From Pseudomonas sp. H3(2019) (GTDB lineage Bacteria > Pseudomonadota > Gammaproteobacteria > Pseudomonadales > Pseudomonadaceae): a stretch of DNA of 64,000 bases. The stretch lies in the NCBI RefSeq assembly GCF_007713465.1, contig NZ_VMSG01000002.1:1-64000 (forward strand). Reading direction: 5' to 3'. Under the pieces are notes generated by a model that was given only the letters and a program-made list of their open reading frames with translations, did not search any database and was not told the DNA's origin. Below are positions 7,103-18,406 of the stretch, one piece after another. A program made the translations under genes and the position numbers. The first letter of the stretch is position 1. Every line of letters starts with the position of its first letter.

Positions 7103-10100
7103 TCACCAGTCCTGCAACAGTTCCAGGGCGTTATCAAAGTCGAACAACTCCACCTGCTCAGCGACCAGAGCCAGACGCTTGGCCAAGGTTCGATCGAGTG
7201 ACAGATTGCGTAGCTCGGCAAGCGCGTCCATGGCTGCCGTGTCGCTTTCGGCCAACAGACCTTTGAGCCTGTTCAACTGCTCGCTCAACTCGGGGCCATC
7301 CTGCTGGGCCTCGCCCATCGATGCTGGGGCGTTTCCGGCGAGGCCGGCCAAGGCGGCCAATGTCGGCAGCAGGCAACGCTCGACCTCTGTCGCCAGCTCT
7401 TGCACCACCATAGCGGGCTCGTCGTTCTGGCAGGCCAGCTCCAGCACAGCGGCGGCCTGCGCTACGGCCCTGGCACCGATGTTGCCGGCCGTGCCGCGCA
7501 GGCTGTGAGCCACACGTCCGGCCGCGCTATCATCCGAGTCGGCCAGTGCGGCCTGGAATTGCTCGGCAAAACCTGTCTGAGTGTCGCGAAACTTGCAGAG
7601 CAGGCGCAGATAGAGTTCTCGCCGGCCCATACAGGTCGCTAGGCCGGCAACCATATCAATGCCCTCAAGACGATCCGGCAGCCCATCTGACAGGCCTGCA
7701 TTTGGCGATGCTGGAGCGGCCTGTGGCCTGATCCATTTTGCCAGTGTGGCGAACATGTCATCGACATTGAGTGGCTTGGATATATGGTCGTTCATGCCAC
7801 TGTTCAGGGCTCGCTCGCGATCACCGTCCATGGCATTGGCGGTCATGGCGATCACCGGCAAAGCATTAAAGCGCGGCTGTTGGCGAATCCGCTGGGTGGC
7901 GGTGTAGCCGTCCATCACCGGCATTTGGCAATCCATCAGCACGCCGTCGAAGTTGCCGTCCTCGGTAAGGATGTCCAGGGCCTCCCGGCCGTTCCTGGCC
8001 AGTCGCAGCTGTATTCCGACACTCTCCAGCAGCTCGCAGGCCAGTTCCTGATTCAGCTCGTTGTCTTCTACCAGCAACAGCCGGGCTCCATTCAGGCTGG
8101 CTACGGTGCTGGCATTCTGTTGGGAGCGTTCGCCGGCCCGTGTATCGCCGTGCGGGCCTTTACCCAGCACCTTACCGATGGCTTCGAGCAAAGAGGACGG
8201 TGTTACTGGCTTGGTCAGTACCACCGGTAACTGGATGCCCTGTCGCTCGGCTTCCTCGCGTGCCTCTTCGCGGCCAAAGGCGGTGACCATGATGACCGAC
8301 GGCGTATGCATCAGGCTGGCGGAATGCATTCTACGCACGGCTTCTATGCCATCCATGCCGGGCATCCGCCAGTCCATCAGCACTAGATCGTAGGGCAGCA
8401 CCCTATGCTCGGCATCGGCCAGCATGTGCAGCGCCAGGCTACCATTCTCCGCGACATCCACCTCCAGGCCAAAGCTGCGCGCCATGCCCGAGAGGATTTC
8501 ACAAGCACTAGCGTTGTCGTCCACCACCAGCACCCGCATACCCAGCAGTTCGTCGGCCTTGAACATGCGACGCGGCTGAACGCCTTGCTGCACGCCAATG
8601 CGTACCTGGAAATGGAACGTGGAGCCGACCCCCGGCTCGCTCTCAACCCAAATGCGGCCGTCCATCAGCTCCACCAACTTCTTCGAGATGGACAAGCCCA
8701 GCCCGGTGCCACCGTACTTGCGCGTGGTCGAGCTGTCGGCCTGACTAAACGACTGAAACATGCGCGAACACTGCTCGACGGTCATGCCGATGCCAGTGTC
8801 GCGTACCCAGAAATGCAGCTGTACGCGCTCCTCGTGTGTGCCAACTTCTTCCACGCCGACCACAATCTCGCCGCGCTCGGTGAATTTGGCAGCGTTGTTG
8901 CCCAGATTGATCAGCACTTGACCCAGGCGCAAGGGGTCTCCGAGCAGTGCGGTGGGTAACTCAGGCTGGGTCTGGAACAACAACTCCAGGCCCTTGTCCT
9001 CGGTCTTGAGGCCGATCATGGCGGCGAAGCTGTCGAGTACGTCCTCCAGGTGGAAGGGAGTTTGTTCGAGGTTCATCCTGCCGGCCTCGATCTTGGAGAA
9101 GTCGAGGATGTCGTTGATGATCCCCAGCAGGCTCTCCGCCGAGCGGTGCACTTTTTCAATGTAGTTGCGTTGGCGATTATCCAGTTCGGTACGCAGCGCC
9201 AAGTGGCTCATGCCGATGATGGCGTTCATTGGCGTGCGGATCTCGTGGCTCATGTTGGCGAGGAACTCGCTCTTGGCCTGGGTCGCGTCCTCGGCCGCCG
9301 ACCTGGCCTCTGCCAGTGCAGTCACGTCGATGTTGATGCCGGTTGCGCGCAATGGCTTGCCATCAGGCGTGCGTGAGAAGCGGTTGAGCGATTTGAACGT
9401 GCGCACCAGCCCATCGTTTTGCCGCACGATGCGGAAGTCGAACTCGACGCGATCATCGCCACTTTGGACTGCGCTCTCGAACGTACTACTGATACGCGCC
9501 ACGTCATCGGGATGCACCAACGCCTTCCAGTGCTCCAGAGTGCCACCGAATCCGCCAGGCTCAAGCCCGAACAGCGTTTCGAGCTGTGGCGTCCAATAGT
9601 TTTTACCGCTGACCAGATCAACGTCGAATAGACCGATGTCGCCGGCCTCTTGCGCCAGATTCAGACGATCGCTGGCAGTACGTAGCTTGGCCTCCATCGC
9701 CCTGCGCTCACTCACGTCTCGCACCGAGGCACAAACGCAGACACCACGCCCTTCCAAGCGGGGCAGATGGGACAGGCCAATTTCCACGGAGAACAGGCTG
9801 CCGTCCTTGCGCACGCCGTGCAGGTCATTCAAATCGCCGCCCATCTGCCGGGTTCCGCCGCTGGCAATAAACCCGTCGCGTAGCCGAACATGCCGCTCGC
9901 GGGCGGCCTGCGGCACCAGACACTCGATGCTGGCACTGATCAGTTCGCCGTGTTCGTAGCCAAACAGGGCATCCATCTGCGGGTTGGTCATCAGGATGCG
10001 GCCGTCGGCGCCCAGCACCAGCATGCCGTCCGGTGCCGCCTCGATAATGCCGCGGTACCACGCCTCGGTGGCGCGCAGTGCCACCTGCTGAGCCTCCAGC

Positions 10101-11482
10101 TCCCTGGCCTGGTGTTCCAGTTGCAAGGTTTGGGCCCCCATCTCGTCAGCCTGGCGCCGAGTTTCCTGCAGCAGCGCCTGGGCCGCCTCGCTGCGCTCCA
10201 TAATGGCCATAGCACCGGCCAGCCTCGGTAGCACTTCCTGCAGCAGCAATGCCTCATTCTCTTCCAACGGGCGAAAGCCGGCCATTTCCACAACCCCGAG
10301 CAGACGCTCGCCACGCAGCACAGGCTGAACCAGCAGATGGCTGGCGAAGGCTTCACCCAACTGTGCGCGCACACGCCAGAACTGCTCAGGTAGATTGTTG
10401 AGCTGGCGGGGTTGGCGATCCAGTGCACACTGGCCAAGTAGCCCTTCACCGAGCTCGAGCTCAGCGCGCAGTGGGTGCTCACTGTCCACCGCATAACCAC
10501 CCAGCAATTGCAGGCGTGGTGCGCCTTCATAGAGAACGTACAGCGCCCCTTGGCACATACCCAGCTGTGGCGCGATGCGGCAAAAAAAAGCTTGGGCCAA
10601 CTGCTGCGGCGTCTCTGCCTGTTGCAGATCCACTTGCAGGCGCGAGGCATGGGTTTTGACCCAGCGCTGGCGCTCAAGTTGACAAGCCTCCAGTTGCAGC
10701 GTGGCGATGGCGCGCGCCAGGTCGCCGGTTTCGTTGCGCAGGTCGGTGTGAGGAATCTGACCGTACAACTTGCCGGATGCCAGTTCGTCAACCGCCGCGC
10801 GTACGCGGTTCAGCGGCACGCGGATGGAGCGGCTGACCAGCCAGGTCAGCAGCAAGGCCAGCGTCGAACCGCCCAGCAGCAATACATAAGTGATCGTGCC
10901 GCTACGCCGCGCATACTCGGCCAGATTTTTCGCCGTATCGTGGATGTCGGCTTCCTTGTTTTTCTCTATCTGGATGAGCAGCCCGTCGCTTTCCTGCTCC
11001 AGCGCGAGAAATTCCTTACTGTTGAGCAACGTCAGCGCCTGACCCAGGGAGCCCTTGCCGACCAACTCCAGCGCTTCATCGCCATTTTTTTGCAGGCGCT
11101 GCAATACCACCTCAAACGCCAACAAGCTGTTGAGGCTGCTCTGTCGCCGCAGCGTTGGACGAACCTGCTCCAGGGCCTCGTGCAGACGCTCCTGAGCGAC
11201 GGCCATCTGGGCTCTGGCGCTGATGCGGATGTCCGCGTTGCTGGTAGCGACGGCGCGTTGCAGTGCCAGCAACAGATGCGGCAGCTGCACCCGAACCTCC
11301 TGCACATGCTGGATACCGACCAGATCCTGCTGGTACAACTGCTGCATTTCGTACCTGAGTGAATACTGGGTGCGTAGGCTTTGCACGCCCAGCATCAGGA
11401 TCAATATCAGCAGCGCCGCGAAGCCGATGATCAATTTACTGCGCAGGGACAGGCGCTCGAGCAGCTCGAACAGTCTGTTCAT
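7103..11482 (-). CDS. Large hybrid sensor histidine kinase (HAMP-GAF-PAS-PAS-HisKA-HATPase-REC-REC-HPt)
   Basis: A 1459-residue inner-membrane sensor. In order: membrane helix (about 18-36), periplasmic helical sensor region, second helix (about 195-215), HAMP, GAF-like domain (about 290-430), a coiled linker, PAS (from [16 protein letters not shown]), a second PAS/PAC, HisKA with the phospho-His in [11 protein letters not shown], an ATPase domain with DTGIGM and GGTGLGL, two receiver domains (VLVVDD...[11 protein letters not shown] and LLVEDN...[11 protein letters not shown]), and an HPt domain ([13 protein letters not shown]). All phosphorelay residues appear present. The next gene upstream, an HD-GYP response regulator, ends 42 bases before this start, so the pair forms one signalling operon. 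The signal is unknown. Confidence 0.93.
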   Translation of the reverse strand: MNRLFELLERLSLRSKLIIGFAALLILILMLGVQSLRTQYSLRYEMQQLYQQDLVGIQHVQEVRVQLPHLLLALQRAVATSNADIRISARAQMAVAQERLHEALEQVRPTLRRQSSLNSLLAFEVVLQRLQKNGDEALELVGKGSLGQALTLLNSKEFLALEQESDGLLIQIEKNKEADIHDTAKNLAEYARRSGTITYVLLLGGSTLALLLTWLVSRSIRVPLNRVRAAVDELASGKLYGQIPHTDLRNETGDLARAIATLQLEACQLERQRWVKTHASRLQVDLQQAETPQQLAQAFFCRIAPQLGMCQGALYVLYEGAPRLQLLGGYAVDSEHPLRAELELGEGLLGQCALDRQPRQLNNLPEQFWRVRAQLGEAFASHLLVQPVLRGERLLGVVEMAGFRPLEENEALLLQEVLPRLAGAMAIMERSEAAQALLQETRRQADEMGAQTLQLEHQARELEAQQVALRATEAWYRGIIEAAPDGMLVLGADGRILMTNPQMDALFGYEHGELISASIECLVPQAARERHVRLRDGFIASGGTRQMGGDLNDLHGVRKDGSLFSVEIGLSHLPRLEGRGVCVCASVRDVSERRAMEAKLRTASDRLNLAQEAGDIGLFDVDLVSGKNYWTPQLETLFGLEPGGFGGTLEHWKALVHPDDVARISSTFESAVQSGDDRVEFDFRIVRQNDGLVRTFKSLNRFSRTPDGKPLRATGINIDVTALAEARSAAEDATQAKSEFLANMSHEIRTPMNAIIGMSHLALRTELDNRQRNYIEKVHRSAESLLGIINDILDFSKIEAGRMNLEQTPFHLEDVLDSFAAMIGLKTEDKGLELLFQTQPELPTALLGDPLRLGQVLINLGNNAAKFTERGEIVVGVEEVGTHEERVQLHFWVRDTGIGMTVEQCSRMFQSFSQADSSTTRKYGGTGLGLSISKKLVELMDGRIWVESEPGVGSTFHFQVRIGVQQGVQPRRMFKADELLGMRVLVVDDNASACEILSGMARSFGLEVDVAENGSLALHMLADAEHRVLPYDLVLMDWRMPGMDGIEAVRRMHSASLMHTPSVIMVTAFGREEAREEAERQGIQLPVVLTKPVTPSSLLEAIGKVLGKGPHGDTRAGERSQQNASTVASLNGARLLLVEDNELNQELACELLESVGIQLRLARNGREALDILTEDGNFDGVLMDCQMPVMDGYTATQRIRQQPRFNALPVIAMTANAMDGDRERALNSGMNDHISKPLNVDDMFATLAKWIRPQAAPASPNAGLSDGLPDRLEGIDMVAGLATCMGRRELYLRLLCKFRDTQTGFAEQFQAALADSDDSAAGRVAHSLRGTAGNIGARAVAQAAAVLELACQNDEPAMVVQELATEVERCLLPTLAALAGLAGNAPASMGEAQQDGPELSEQLNRLKGLLAESDTAAMDALAELRNLSLDRTLAKRLALVAEQVELFDFDNALELLQDW

Positions 11483-11524
11483 ATACCGCCTCGTTTAGCT
11501 TGGTGTGCAGAATGATGCAAGGGC

Positions 11525-12682
11525 TCAGGGCTGCTCAGCGATCTGCTCTAGTGAGGCCAACTGCTTGGCCATGTCCTGATCGCTGTCGGCGAACCGCTCG
11601 GCAATTTCCCGGAACCGTTCGGCATTGGCCAGAAAGGTATCGCAGATGTCTGGGTCGAAATGCGAACACCGGCCTTCGCGGATAATTTCCACCGCCTGTT
11701 CATGGGGCATACCTGGCTTGTACACGCGGCGGCTGATCAGCGCATCGTAGACATCCGCCACGGCCATCAAACGGGCGCTGATGGGGATGTCGTCGGTGGC
11801 CACCCCTTGCGGATAGCCACTGCCATCCCATTTTTCCTGGTGGCCGTAGGCGATTTCCTTGGCCAGATGAAGGAAGTCGACGCCTATCCCTAACTGATCC
11901 TCGGCGTGTTGGATGGCATCGCGCCCCAATGTAGTGTGGGTCTTCATGATCTCGAACTCTTCCAGAGTGAGACGTCCCGGCTTGAGCAGGATGCGATCGG
12001 GAATGCCGATCTTGCCGATATCGTGCAGCGGTGCCGACTTGAACAGCAGCTTGATGGTTTCCTCGTCGAGGAAGTGGCGGAAGCGAGGATGCTCGCGCAG
12101 TAGCTCGGCCAGCAGTTTGATGTAGTGCTGGGTACGGCGAATGTGGTTGCCGGTTTCGTTGTCGCGGGTTTCGGCCAGCGATGCCATGGCGTGGATGGTG
12201 ACGTCCTGGATGGCGGTCACCTCGCGGGTGCGGCGCTGCACCTCCTGCTCCAGAAATTCGTTCTTGTCACGCAGGAAATCCGCAGCCGCCTTGACCTTGA
12301 TCTGGGTCGCGACCCTGGCCATGAGTACCGGGGGGATAATCGGTTTGGTGATGTAGTCCGCAGCGCCCAGGGTCAGGCCGCGAATCTCGTCCTCGGTGGC
12401 AGCCATGGCGGTAAGGAAAATGATCGGAATGTGGCGAGTGCGGGTGTCAAGCTTGAGCTGCTCGGCAACGTCGTAGCCGGACAGGCCTGGCATCATGATG
12501 TCCAGCAGGAGCAGGTCGGGAAGTGGGTCGAGCTGGAGTAGACGCAACGCTTTTTCGCCGCTGTTGGCTGCCTTGACCCGATATCTGTCCTTGAGCAACT
12601 CGGCTATCAATATCAGGTTGTCGGGGGTGTCGTCGACCACCAGAACGGTGGCTGATGGATAAACGTTCTGCATGCTATCCAT
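11525..12682 (-). CDS. Response regulator with HD-GYP phosphodiesterase domain (RpfG class)
   Basis: A 385-residue cytoplasmic protein. The N-terminal receiver domain has VLVVDDTPDN and the phospho-Asp in LLLDIMMPG. The C-terminal HD-GYP domain has the HD pair in APLHDIGKIGIPDRILLK and the GYP motif in KWDGSGYPQG, the residues needed to hydrolyse cyclic-di-GMP. I chose the ATG at 12682 because GGGAG lies about 9 bases upstream and the receiver domain starts at once; a longer frame to 12769 adds an unlike extension. It is transcribed ahead of the hybrid kinase, so the kinase probably controls c-di-GMP breakdown through it. Confidence 0.9.
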   Translation of the reverse strand: MDSMQNVYPSATVLVVDDTPDNLILIAELLKDRYRVKAANSGEKALRLLQLDPLPDLLLLDIMMPGLSGYDVAEQLKLDTRTRHIPIIFLTAMAATEDEIRGLTLGAADYITKPIIPPVLMARVATQIKVKAAADFLRDKNEFLEQEVQRRTREVTAIQDVTIHAMASLAETRDNETGNHIRRTQHYIKLLAELLREHPRFRHFLDEETIKLLFKSAPLHDIGKIGIPDRILLKPGRLTLEEFEIMKTHTTLGRDAIQHAEDQLGIGVDFLHLAKEIAYGHQEKWDGSGYPQGVATDDIPISARLMAVADVYDALISRRVYKPGMPHEQAVEIIREGRCSHFDPDICDTFLANAERFREIAERFADSDQDMAKQLASLEQIAEQP

Positions 12683-13123
12683 AAATGTTGGCTCCCTTGC
12701 CTGACAATTAAGGGGAGGCCGCACCCACGCCTTTCCCTTGCAGGCAAGCGTAGCTAGGAAAATCTGCAATCGCCAGGAGAAAGTCGGAGGCTTGTGGGTG
12801 TCCGTATATGGCCGATTTCTGCCCCTCCGGTCTGGCTACTTTGGGCTCAGGCTGTGTAAAAACGCAGGCAGTGTTTTGAAGTCTGCACCGCCACGTAAAA
12901 TTTGCCAGTAATGGGTTGATCAGCCGGACTGGAAATTTGCGTAGGAAAGCGATTTCGTTCTGGTCCAGGGCCACATCAATACAGATCCTACAGCAGCCTC
13001 AGAATCCCTCACCTTTCCCCCTGATTGGATGAAGCTTATAGTCCCCCCGTCGCCCATATGGCGACCAGGTTTGGCGACCTGCTGATCGGATCAGCCCTTT
13101 AAATCTGATTCGGAGCTCCACCC
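12683..13123. other. Gene-free stretch with repeat remnants
   Basis: No gene is seen. 12807-12835 is a fragment of the interspersed repeat (GGCCGATTTCTGCC), followed by the diverged element copy at 12851-12975. The last 100 bases before 13124 hold the leader of the small plus-strand gene. Confidence 0.5.
12851..12975. mobile_element. Small inverted-repeat element, diverged copy B
   Basis: Begins GCTGTGTAAAAACGCAGGCA and matches the minus strand of 3161-3312 block by block (GTTTTGAAGTCTGC, CACGTAAAATT, ATCAGC, GAAATTTGCG, GATTTCGTTC). The far inverted repeat found in copy A is not present here, so this copy is truncated. Orientation is opposite to copy A. Confidence 0.45.
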
Positions 13124-13396
13124 ATGGATAGATACATGCCCCTCACCGGAATCGACCTGATCCCGGCCTCCCTGCTCATCGACACCCAAGCCCCACTCGA
13201 CGTGCTGCAAGCCACCGCCGACTACCGCATCCGCACGGTCACACAACTCCTCGAAAATATCGCTTTTCGTGCCGACATCGAGAGCGACACCGTGGTGCTG
13301 GCCGACTTCGCCAAGCTGCTGGCCATTCCATTGCGCGATGGGTGTGATGTGATGGATGTGATCGGCAGACGCTTGCGGGCGCAGGCGTCGAAGTGA
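13124..13396 (+). CDS. Small protein resembling DUF6124/DUF3077, 90 aa
   Basis: Sequence runs MDRYMPLTGIDLIPASLLID...DVLQATADYRIRTVTQLLEN and ends in DVMDVIGRRLRAQASK. The layout, a short N-terminus then two helices with alternating hydrophobic residues, resembles the DUF6124 (formerly DUF3077) small proteins that are common and multi-copy in Pseudomonas, whose role is unknown. GGAG stands before the ATG. It is a monocistronic gene followed by a REP-type hairpin. Family assignment is tentative. Confidence 0.5.
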   Translation: MDRYMPLTGIDLIPASLLIDTQAPLDVLQATADYRIRTVTQLLENIAFRADIESDTVVLADFAKLLAIPLRDGCDVMDVIGRRLRAQASK

Positions 13397-13448
13397 GTGA
13401 AAGCGGGGGGGTCTGAAGGCGTAATGCCTGCCCGTTAAGCGTTTAAAA

Positions 13449-13506
13449 GATCGCAGCCTGCGGCGGCTCCTACGAATTGGCGTAGGAACTGCCGCAGGCT
13501 GCGATC
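13449..13506. repeat. REP-type palindrome
   Basis: GATCGCAGCCTGC (13449-13461) pairs with GCAGGCTGCGATC (13494-13506), with further pairing inside. This is a common Pseudomonas intergenic palindrome (GATCGCAGCCTGCGGC type). Placed between convergent genes, it may also act as a transcription end. Confidence 0.75.
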
Positions 13507-13547
13507 CTGGCGATGCAAACATATCGTGAGATTATCGGGACGGTGCG

Positions 13548-13838
13548 CTATTTGATTTGCACAATGACCGGGCCTTCTGTGACGATCGGCGGGTTCGCGT
13601 GGATATGCGAGGCGTTTTTCTGAATCCAGTCGCGTGCGACTTTCAAGCTCGCATCGCAGCCGGCCTTATCCGTGCAAACCGTCACTGCCGTACCGCCATC
13701 ACCGGTATTCAGCAGTGTGTAGCTGACGAGGCCAGGCACTGTCCGCAGGGTCGCTTCGACGTCGGCGTTGCGCTGTTCTAAAAGCGTGAAAAACTGCTTT
13801 GCTCCAGCACCCAGGTAGGTTCTTATCACCGCATACAT
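13548..13838 (-). CDS. Small ABM/dimeric alpha-beta barrel-like protein, 96 aa
   Basis: Starts MYAVIRTYLGAGAKQFFTLL at 13838 behind an excellent AAAGGAGACG ribosome site. The pattern of a strand, a helix (EQRNADVEATLRTVPGL), then VSYTLLNTGDGGTAVTVCTD and another helix fits the ferredoxin-like dimeric alpha-beta barrel used by antibiotic-biosynthesis-monooxygenase proteins. No catalytic residue can be assigned. It stands alone, and I infer a general small-molecule or stress-related role only from the fold. Confidence 0.5.
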   Translation of the reverse strand: MYAVIRTYLGAGAKQFFTLLEQRNADVEATLRTVPGLVSYTLLNTGDGGTAVTVCTDKAGCDASLKVARDWIQKNASHIHANPPIVTEGPVIVQIK

Positions 13839-14033
13839 AGTCGTCTCCTTTGGGAGTCCCGTCTTGATGCCCATCCAGATCCGATGATGGCCGCTATCGC
13901 TCAGGTTTCAGTTCACTCCCGACTTATTAAGCTTAGCCAAACGCTGGCGATAAACGAGATGCAACGACTACCGGCCGATTTTGGCTGTTTGTCGTTAGCG
14001 CCCCTTCGTGAGAGGCGGCTAGCGACCCATTGC

Positions 14034-15208
<1,175 letters not shown>

Positions 15209-15212
<4 letters not shown>

Positions 15213-16585
15213 GTGAGGGATCTCCGCAAGTGATTGAGCATGTCGACTCGAGTGATCAGGCCGTGGAAGCCCGAGGCGTCGGCGATGATCGCCACCAGCC
15301 CACGGTCGAGTTCCGCCTGCAGTTGAGCCAGGCTGGCGCCAGGAGGCAGGGTTTCGACCTTGTTGGTCATCGCGCTGGCCACGGTCATACGAAAGTGCGA
15401 AGCGTCTTTGTGTACGCCCAGCAGAATATCCGACTCGTCGATCACCCCGACCAGCCGCTTTCCGCCCACCAGCACCGGCAATTGCGATACATCCGCCAGG
15501 CGCATGCGCTGGAACGCGGTCAGCAGCGTGTCATCCGGTCCGACGCTGATCACCCGGCCATCCTCGAAGCGCCGCGCGATCAGGTCGCGCAGATCGCCGT
15601 AACGCTTGCGAGCGAGCAAGCCCTGATCGGTCATCCACTGGTCGTTATAGATCTTCGACAGGTAACGGGTGCCGGTATCGCAGACGAAGCTGACCACCCG
15701 CTTTGGTTCGGTTTGCTCGCGGCAGTAGCGCAACGCTGCCGCCAGTAATGTACCGGTCGAAGAGCCACCGAGAATGCCTTCGGCGCGCAGCAGTTGGCGC
15801 GCATGATCGAAGCTTTCCTCGTCGCTGATCGAGTAGGCGTGGCGCACGCTGGAAAGGTCGGTAATCGATGGAATGAAATCTTCGCCGATGCCTTCCACCG
15901 CCCACGAACCGGGTGTGCCGAGGGTGCCGCTGCGGCTATATTCGGCCATCACCGAGCCGACCGGGTCGGCCAGCACCATTTCCAGGTTCGGCTGCACGCG
16001 GCGAAAGAAGCGGGTCAGCCCGGTCAACGTGCCGGCCGAACCGACACCGACGACGATGGCATCCAGATCATGCTCGGTCTGTGCCCAGATCTCCGGAGCG
16101 GTGCTGCACTCATGGGCCAGCGGGTTGGCCGGGTTGTTGAACTGATCGGCGAAAAAGGCGTCGGGAATCTCCTGCGCCAGCCGCGCGGCAACATCCTGGT
16201 AGTACTCGGGATGGCCTTTGCCGACATCAGAGCGGGTGATGTGCACCTCGGCGCCCATCGCCTTGAGGTGCAGGACTTTTTCGGTGGACATCTTGTCCGG
16301 CACCACCAGCACTACCCGGTATCCCTTGGCACGGCCGACCAGGGCCAGGCCGAGGCCGGTGTTGCCGGCGGTGGCCTCGACGATGGTGCCGCCAGGTTGC
16401 AGGCGGCCATCGCGCTCGGCGGCGTCGATCATCGCCAGGCCGATGCGGTCCTTGATCGACCCACCGGGGTTCTGCGATTCAAGCTTGAGGAACAACGTGC
16501 ACGGGCCGGTATCGAAGCGGCTGACGCGCACCAGCGGCGTATTGCCGATCAGACCGAGCACGGCCGGGCGAGAGTTGTTCGGCAT
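15209..16585 (-). CDS. Cystathionine beta-synthase
   Basis: A 458-residue PLP enzyme joining homocysteine and serine. The catalytic domain (about 1-320) has the lysine in NPGGSIKDRIGLAM and the PLP-phosphate loop GVGSAGTLTG; ATAGNTG is the substrate loop. Two CBS domains follow (about 335-455; RRFEDGRVISVGPDDTLL and SAMTNKVETLPPGAS), which in other enzymes bind regulatory nucleotides. I chose the ATG at 16585 because GGAGGTGAAG precedes it; the longer frame upstream has no support. It leads the operon with the gamma-lyase gene. Confidence 0.9.
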
Positions 16586-16851
16586 GTCTTCACCTCCTTG
16601 CGGACTATCACATTGGATGGACTGCAACCGACGGTGAGTCAACATGCGTCCATCGCAGGAAATATCTCGCTTGGACCATAGGCCGGGATTGTGCCGCCCG
16701 CAACTTTGCGCAGCCAATCGGTAGCGTCGCCGACGGCCTCAAGCCCTCCTCGCAGGGCAAGCGTATTGCATTCGATGCTCCCGGCCGTACGGTTATCGAT
16801 GGACCTGTCACAACAATAATCCCGCCGCCATTTCGCGCAACGAGCACAGAC
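16586..16851. other. Leader region of the transsulfuration operon
   Basis: About 265 bases without a credible gene. It must contain the promoter for the minus-strand operon. No clear regulatory palindrome or riboswitch fold was recognised by eye. Confidence 0.4.
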
Positions 16852-16880
16852 AAAAAAGCCCGGAAACCCGGGCTTTTTTA
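16852..16880 (-). terminator. Intrinsic terminator after the lipoprotein gene
   Basis: AAAAAAGCCCGG, loop AAA, CCGGGCTTTTTT: a GC-rich stem flanked by A and T runs, working in either direction. It sits 37 bases past the stop of the minus-strand lipoprotein gene. Confidence 0.8.
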
Positions 16881-16917
16881 CGTCAGAGCGCACTCGCCAG
16901 TAGGCTGAGTACCGCGT

Positions 16918-17253
16918 TTACTGAACGTTTTTCAGCTTGATCACATCGCCGGAAATCTTGGTGGTGTAACCGGTCAGGACCCAAGCCCAGAACCATTTTT
17001 CCTGCACCTGGGTGTTGATCATTGCATCGCCGCCCTTGGCCTTGATCGCCGCGTCCTGAGCACGAACAAAACGGCTGTTCTGCTGGATCGGGATGCAGCC
17101 AAACAGCATGAGGCCTGTGGCGCTCGCTTCACTGTGACCCAGAACGGTGTATTGGGTGCTGTCATAGTGCTGGGTTTTCATCGAGGTGCCGGTGCAACCC
17201 GCCAGAACCAGGCCAAACAGTACAACGGCAACAACTTTGCTGAGGTGCTTCAC
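16918..17253 (-). CDS. Small lipoprotein, 111 aa
   Basis: Begins with GTG at 17253 (GGAG lies 7 bases upstream) and reads MKHLSKVVAVVLFGLVLAGC, a clear lipoprotein signal with lipobox LAGC, so the mature protein is lipid-anchored in the envelope. The mature part has two conserved-looking blocks, ATGLMLFGCIPIQQN and QDAAIKAKGGDAMINTQVQE. The fold resembles small envelope lipoproteins of unknown role. It is a single-gene unit with its own terminator. Confidence 0.7.
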   Translation of the reverse strand: MKHLSKVVAVVLFGLVLAGCTGTSMKTQHYDSTQYTVLGHSEASATGLMLFGCIPIQQNSRFVRAQDAAIKAKGGDAMINTQVQEKWFWAWVLTGYTTKISGDVIKLKNVQ

Positions 17254-17374
17254 TGAATTACTCCATGAGAAAAAGCCCGGGATCCATCTCTCGAGCGGCG
17301 CATACTTTAACGGATGTGATGATCAAAATGGTATCAGCCGCGAAATCCGTTAAACCGCCCGACACCTGTGATAA

Positions 17375-17659
17375 AAATACCGGTCCCGCTTCTGGAGTCT
17401 GCCCCGCGCGCTGATTTTCATTCCGCTGGGCCTGTGTCTGCTCTACCTCACCCTATGGCTGGTCGAAGACCGGCTTGGCTTTCTGGCCCAGGCGCAACGC
17501 GCCGAAGGGCATGTCAGCGCCCTGAACGCGGGCGGCAGCCACCCACAAATTGACTTCACCGACGCCACGGGCAAGGCGTTCAGCTACCCCGAGAGCGGGT
17601 TTATATTCGGCTACGCGGTGGGCGACTCAGTACCACGTGGCCGCCCAGCGCAAAGTTGA
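17375..17659 (+). pseudogene. DUF3592-type membrane protein, truncated remnant
   Basis: The frame reads ALIFIPLGLCLLYLTLWLVE, then AQRAEGHVSALNAGGS and GKAFSYPESGFIFGYAVGDS, the membrane helix and extracytoplasmic barrel typical of DUF3592 proteins. It then ends abruptly (VPRGRPAQS stop) where the usual VxVLYDPxxP block should be. Two stop codons stand right before the first recognisable codon and no ATG or GTG start exists in frame. The gene is broken at both ends. Confidence 0.55.
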
Positions 17660-17665
17660 TCGTTG

Positions 17666-18148
17666 CTAATGCGCAACGACAACCAGCCCCTCCTCCTCAC
17701 CCGGAATGCTGAAGTAGCGTGTGATCAGATCAAACTCGGCGTCTGTGGCTGCAAAATCATGTGCGCCCTCGGCGTTCCGTGCGTGCAATCTGGCGCGGCA
17801 AGTCTCTTCGTCGACATCCAGATAATGCAGGCAGTGCTGCGTTTGTGCACGATCTGCCAAGGTGCGCAACCACTCACGATCAGCGACGGTGTTTGCAGGA
17901 AAATCCAGTACCACGCAAACACCTGCCGCAAGCATGTTGGTGACCAACGGCCCCAATACCCCACGAATGCGATGTGCACACCGCACATAATCGCTCACCG
18001 AACGGATCTCTCCGGGGTAAAGCATCGAAAGCCAATGGTCTTCGCTGAGTAGGATGGCAGCGTGGTTGTCGGCAAGTACTTTTGCCAACGTCGATTTACC
18101 GGACGCGATCTTGCCGCACATCAAATGCAACGTAGGTGTAGTAGTCAT
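17666..18148 (-). CDS. P-loop kinase-like ATPase, 160 aa
   Basis: Starts MTTTPTLHLMCGKIASGKST at 18148 behind AAGGA. GKIASGKSTLAKVL is a Walker A P-loop at residues 12-19; a zeta-toxin or chloramphenicol-phosphotransferase-like layout follows, with YLDVDEETCRARLHARN as the lid region. Such proteins phosphorylate small molecules or sugars; the substrate is unknown. The length of 160 residues is short but complete for this group. It stands alone between a pseudogene and the chromate locus. Confidence 0.65.
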   Translation of the reverse strand: MTTTPTLHLMCGKIASGKSTLAKVLADNHAAILLSEDHWLSMLYPGEIRSVSDYVRCAHRIRGVLGPLVTNMLAAGVCVVLDFPANTVADREWLRTLADRAQTQHCLHYLDVDEETCRARLHARNAEGAHDFAATDAEFDLITRYFSIPGEEEGLVVVAH

Positions 18149-18406
18149 GGGATACGTTCCTTCATATCGGGCAAAGGATAATGCCCAATGCTTGCTGCCA
18201 GGACAATCGACCGGTTGAGTCCCCATCGTATAGTGGACAGTCATTGCCCAGGACACCGCAGTTTGGCGCTAGGGCAGTGCTTTTTTGCCTGGAATGAACG
18301 CCAACCGGGCATCATGCTCGAGTAGCGCGATATCATTGGCAGTATTGGTATTTCTGATGGCCCGCAGGGCCTGAATCTCCTTGAACGTTTAAGGCACTGA
18401 GCCCCC

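Noticed and set aside
13449..13506. CRISPR-like repeat
   Set aside because: A single palindrome with no regular spacer array; it is a REP-type element. No CRISPR array was seen anywhere.
16586..16851. Possible riboswitch (SAM or SAH type) before the transsulfuration operon
   Set aside because: No conserved riboswitch core or expected stem order could be recognised by eye; a covariance-model search would be needed.
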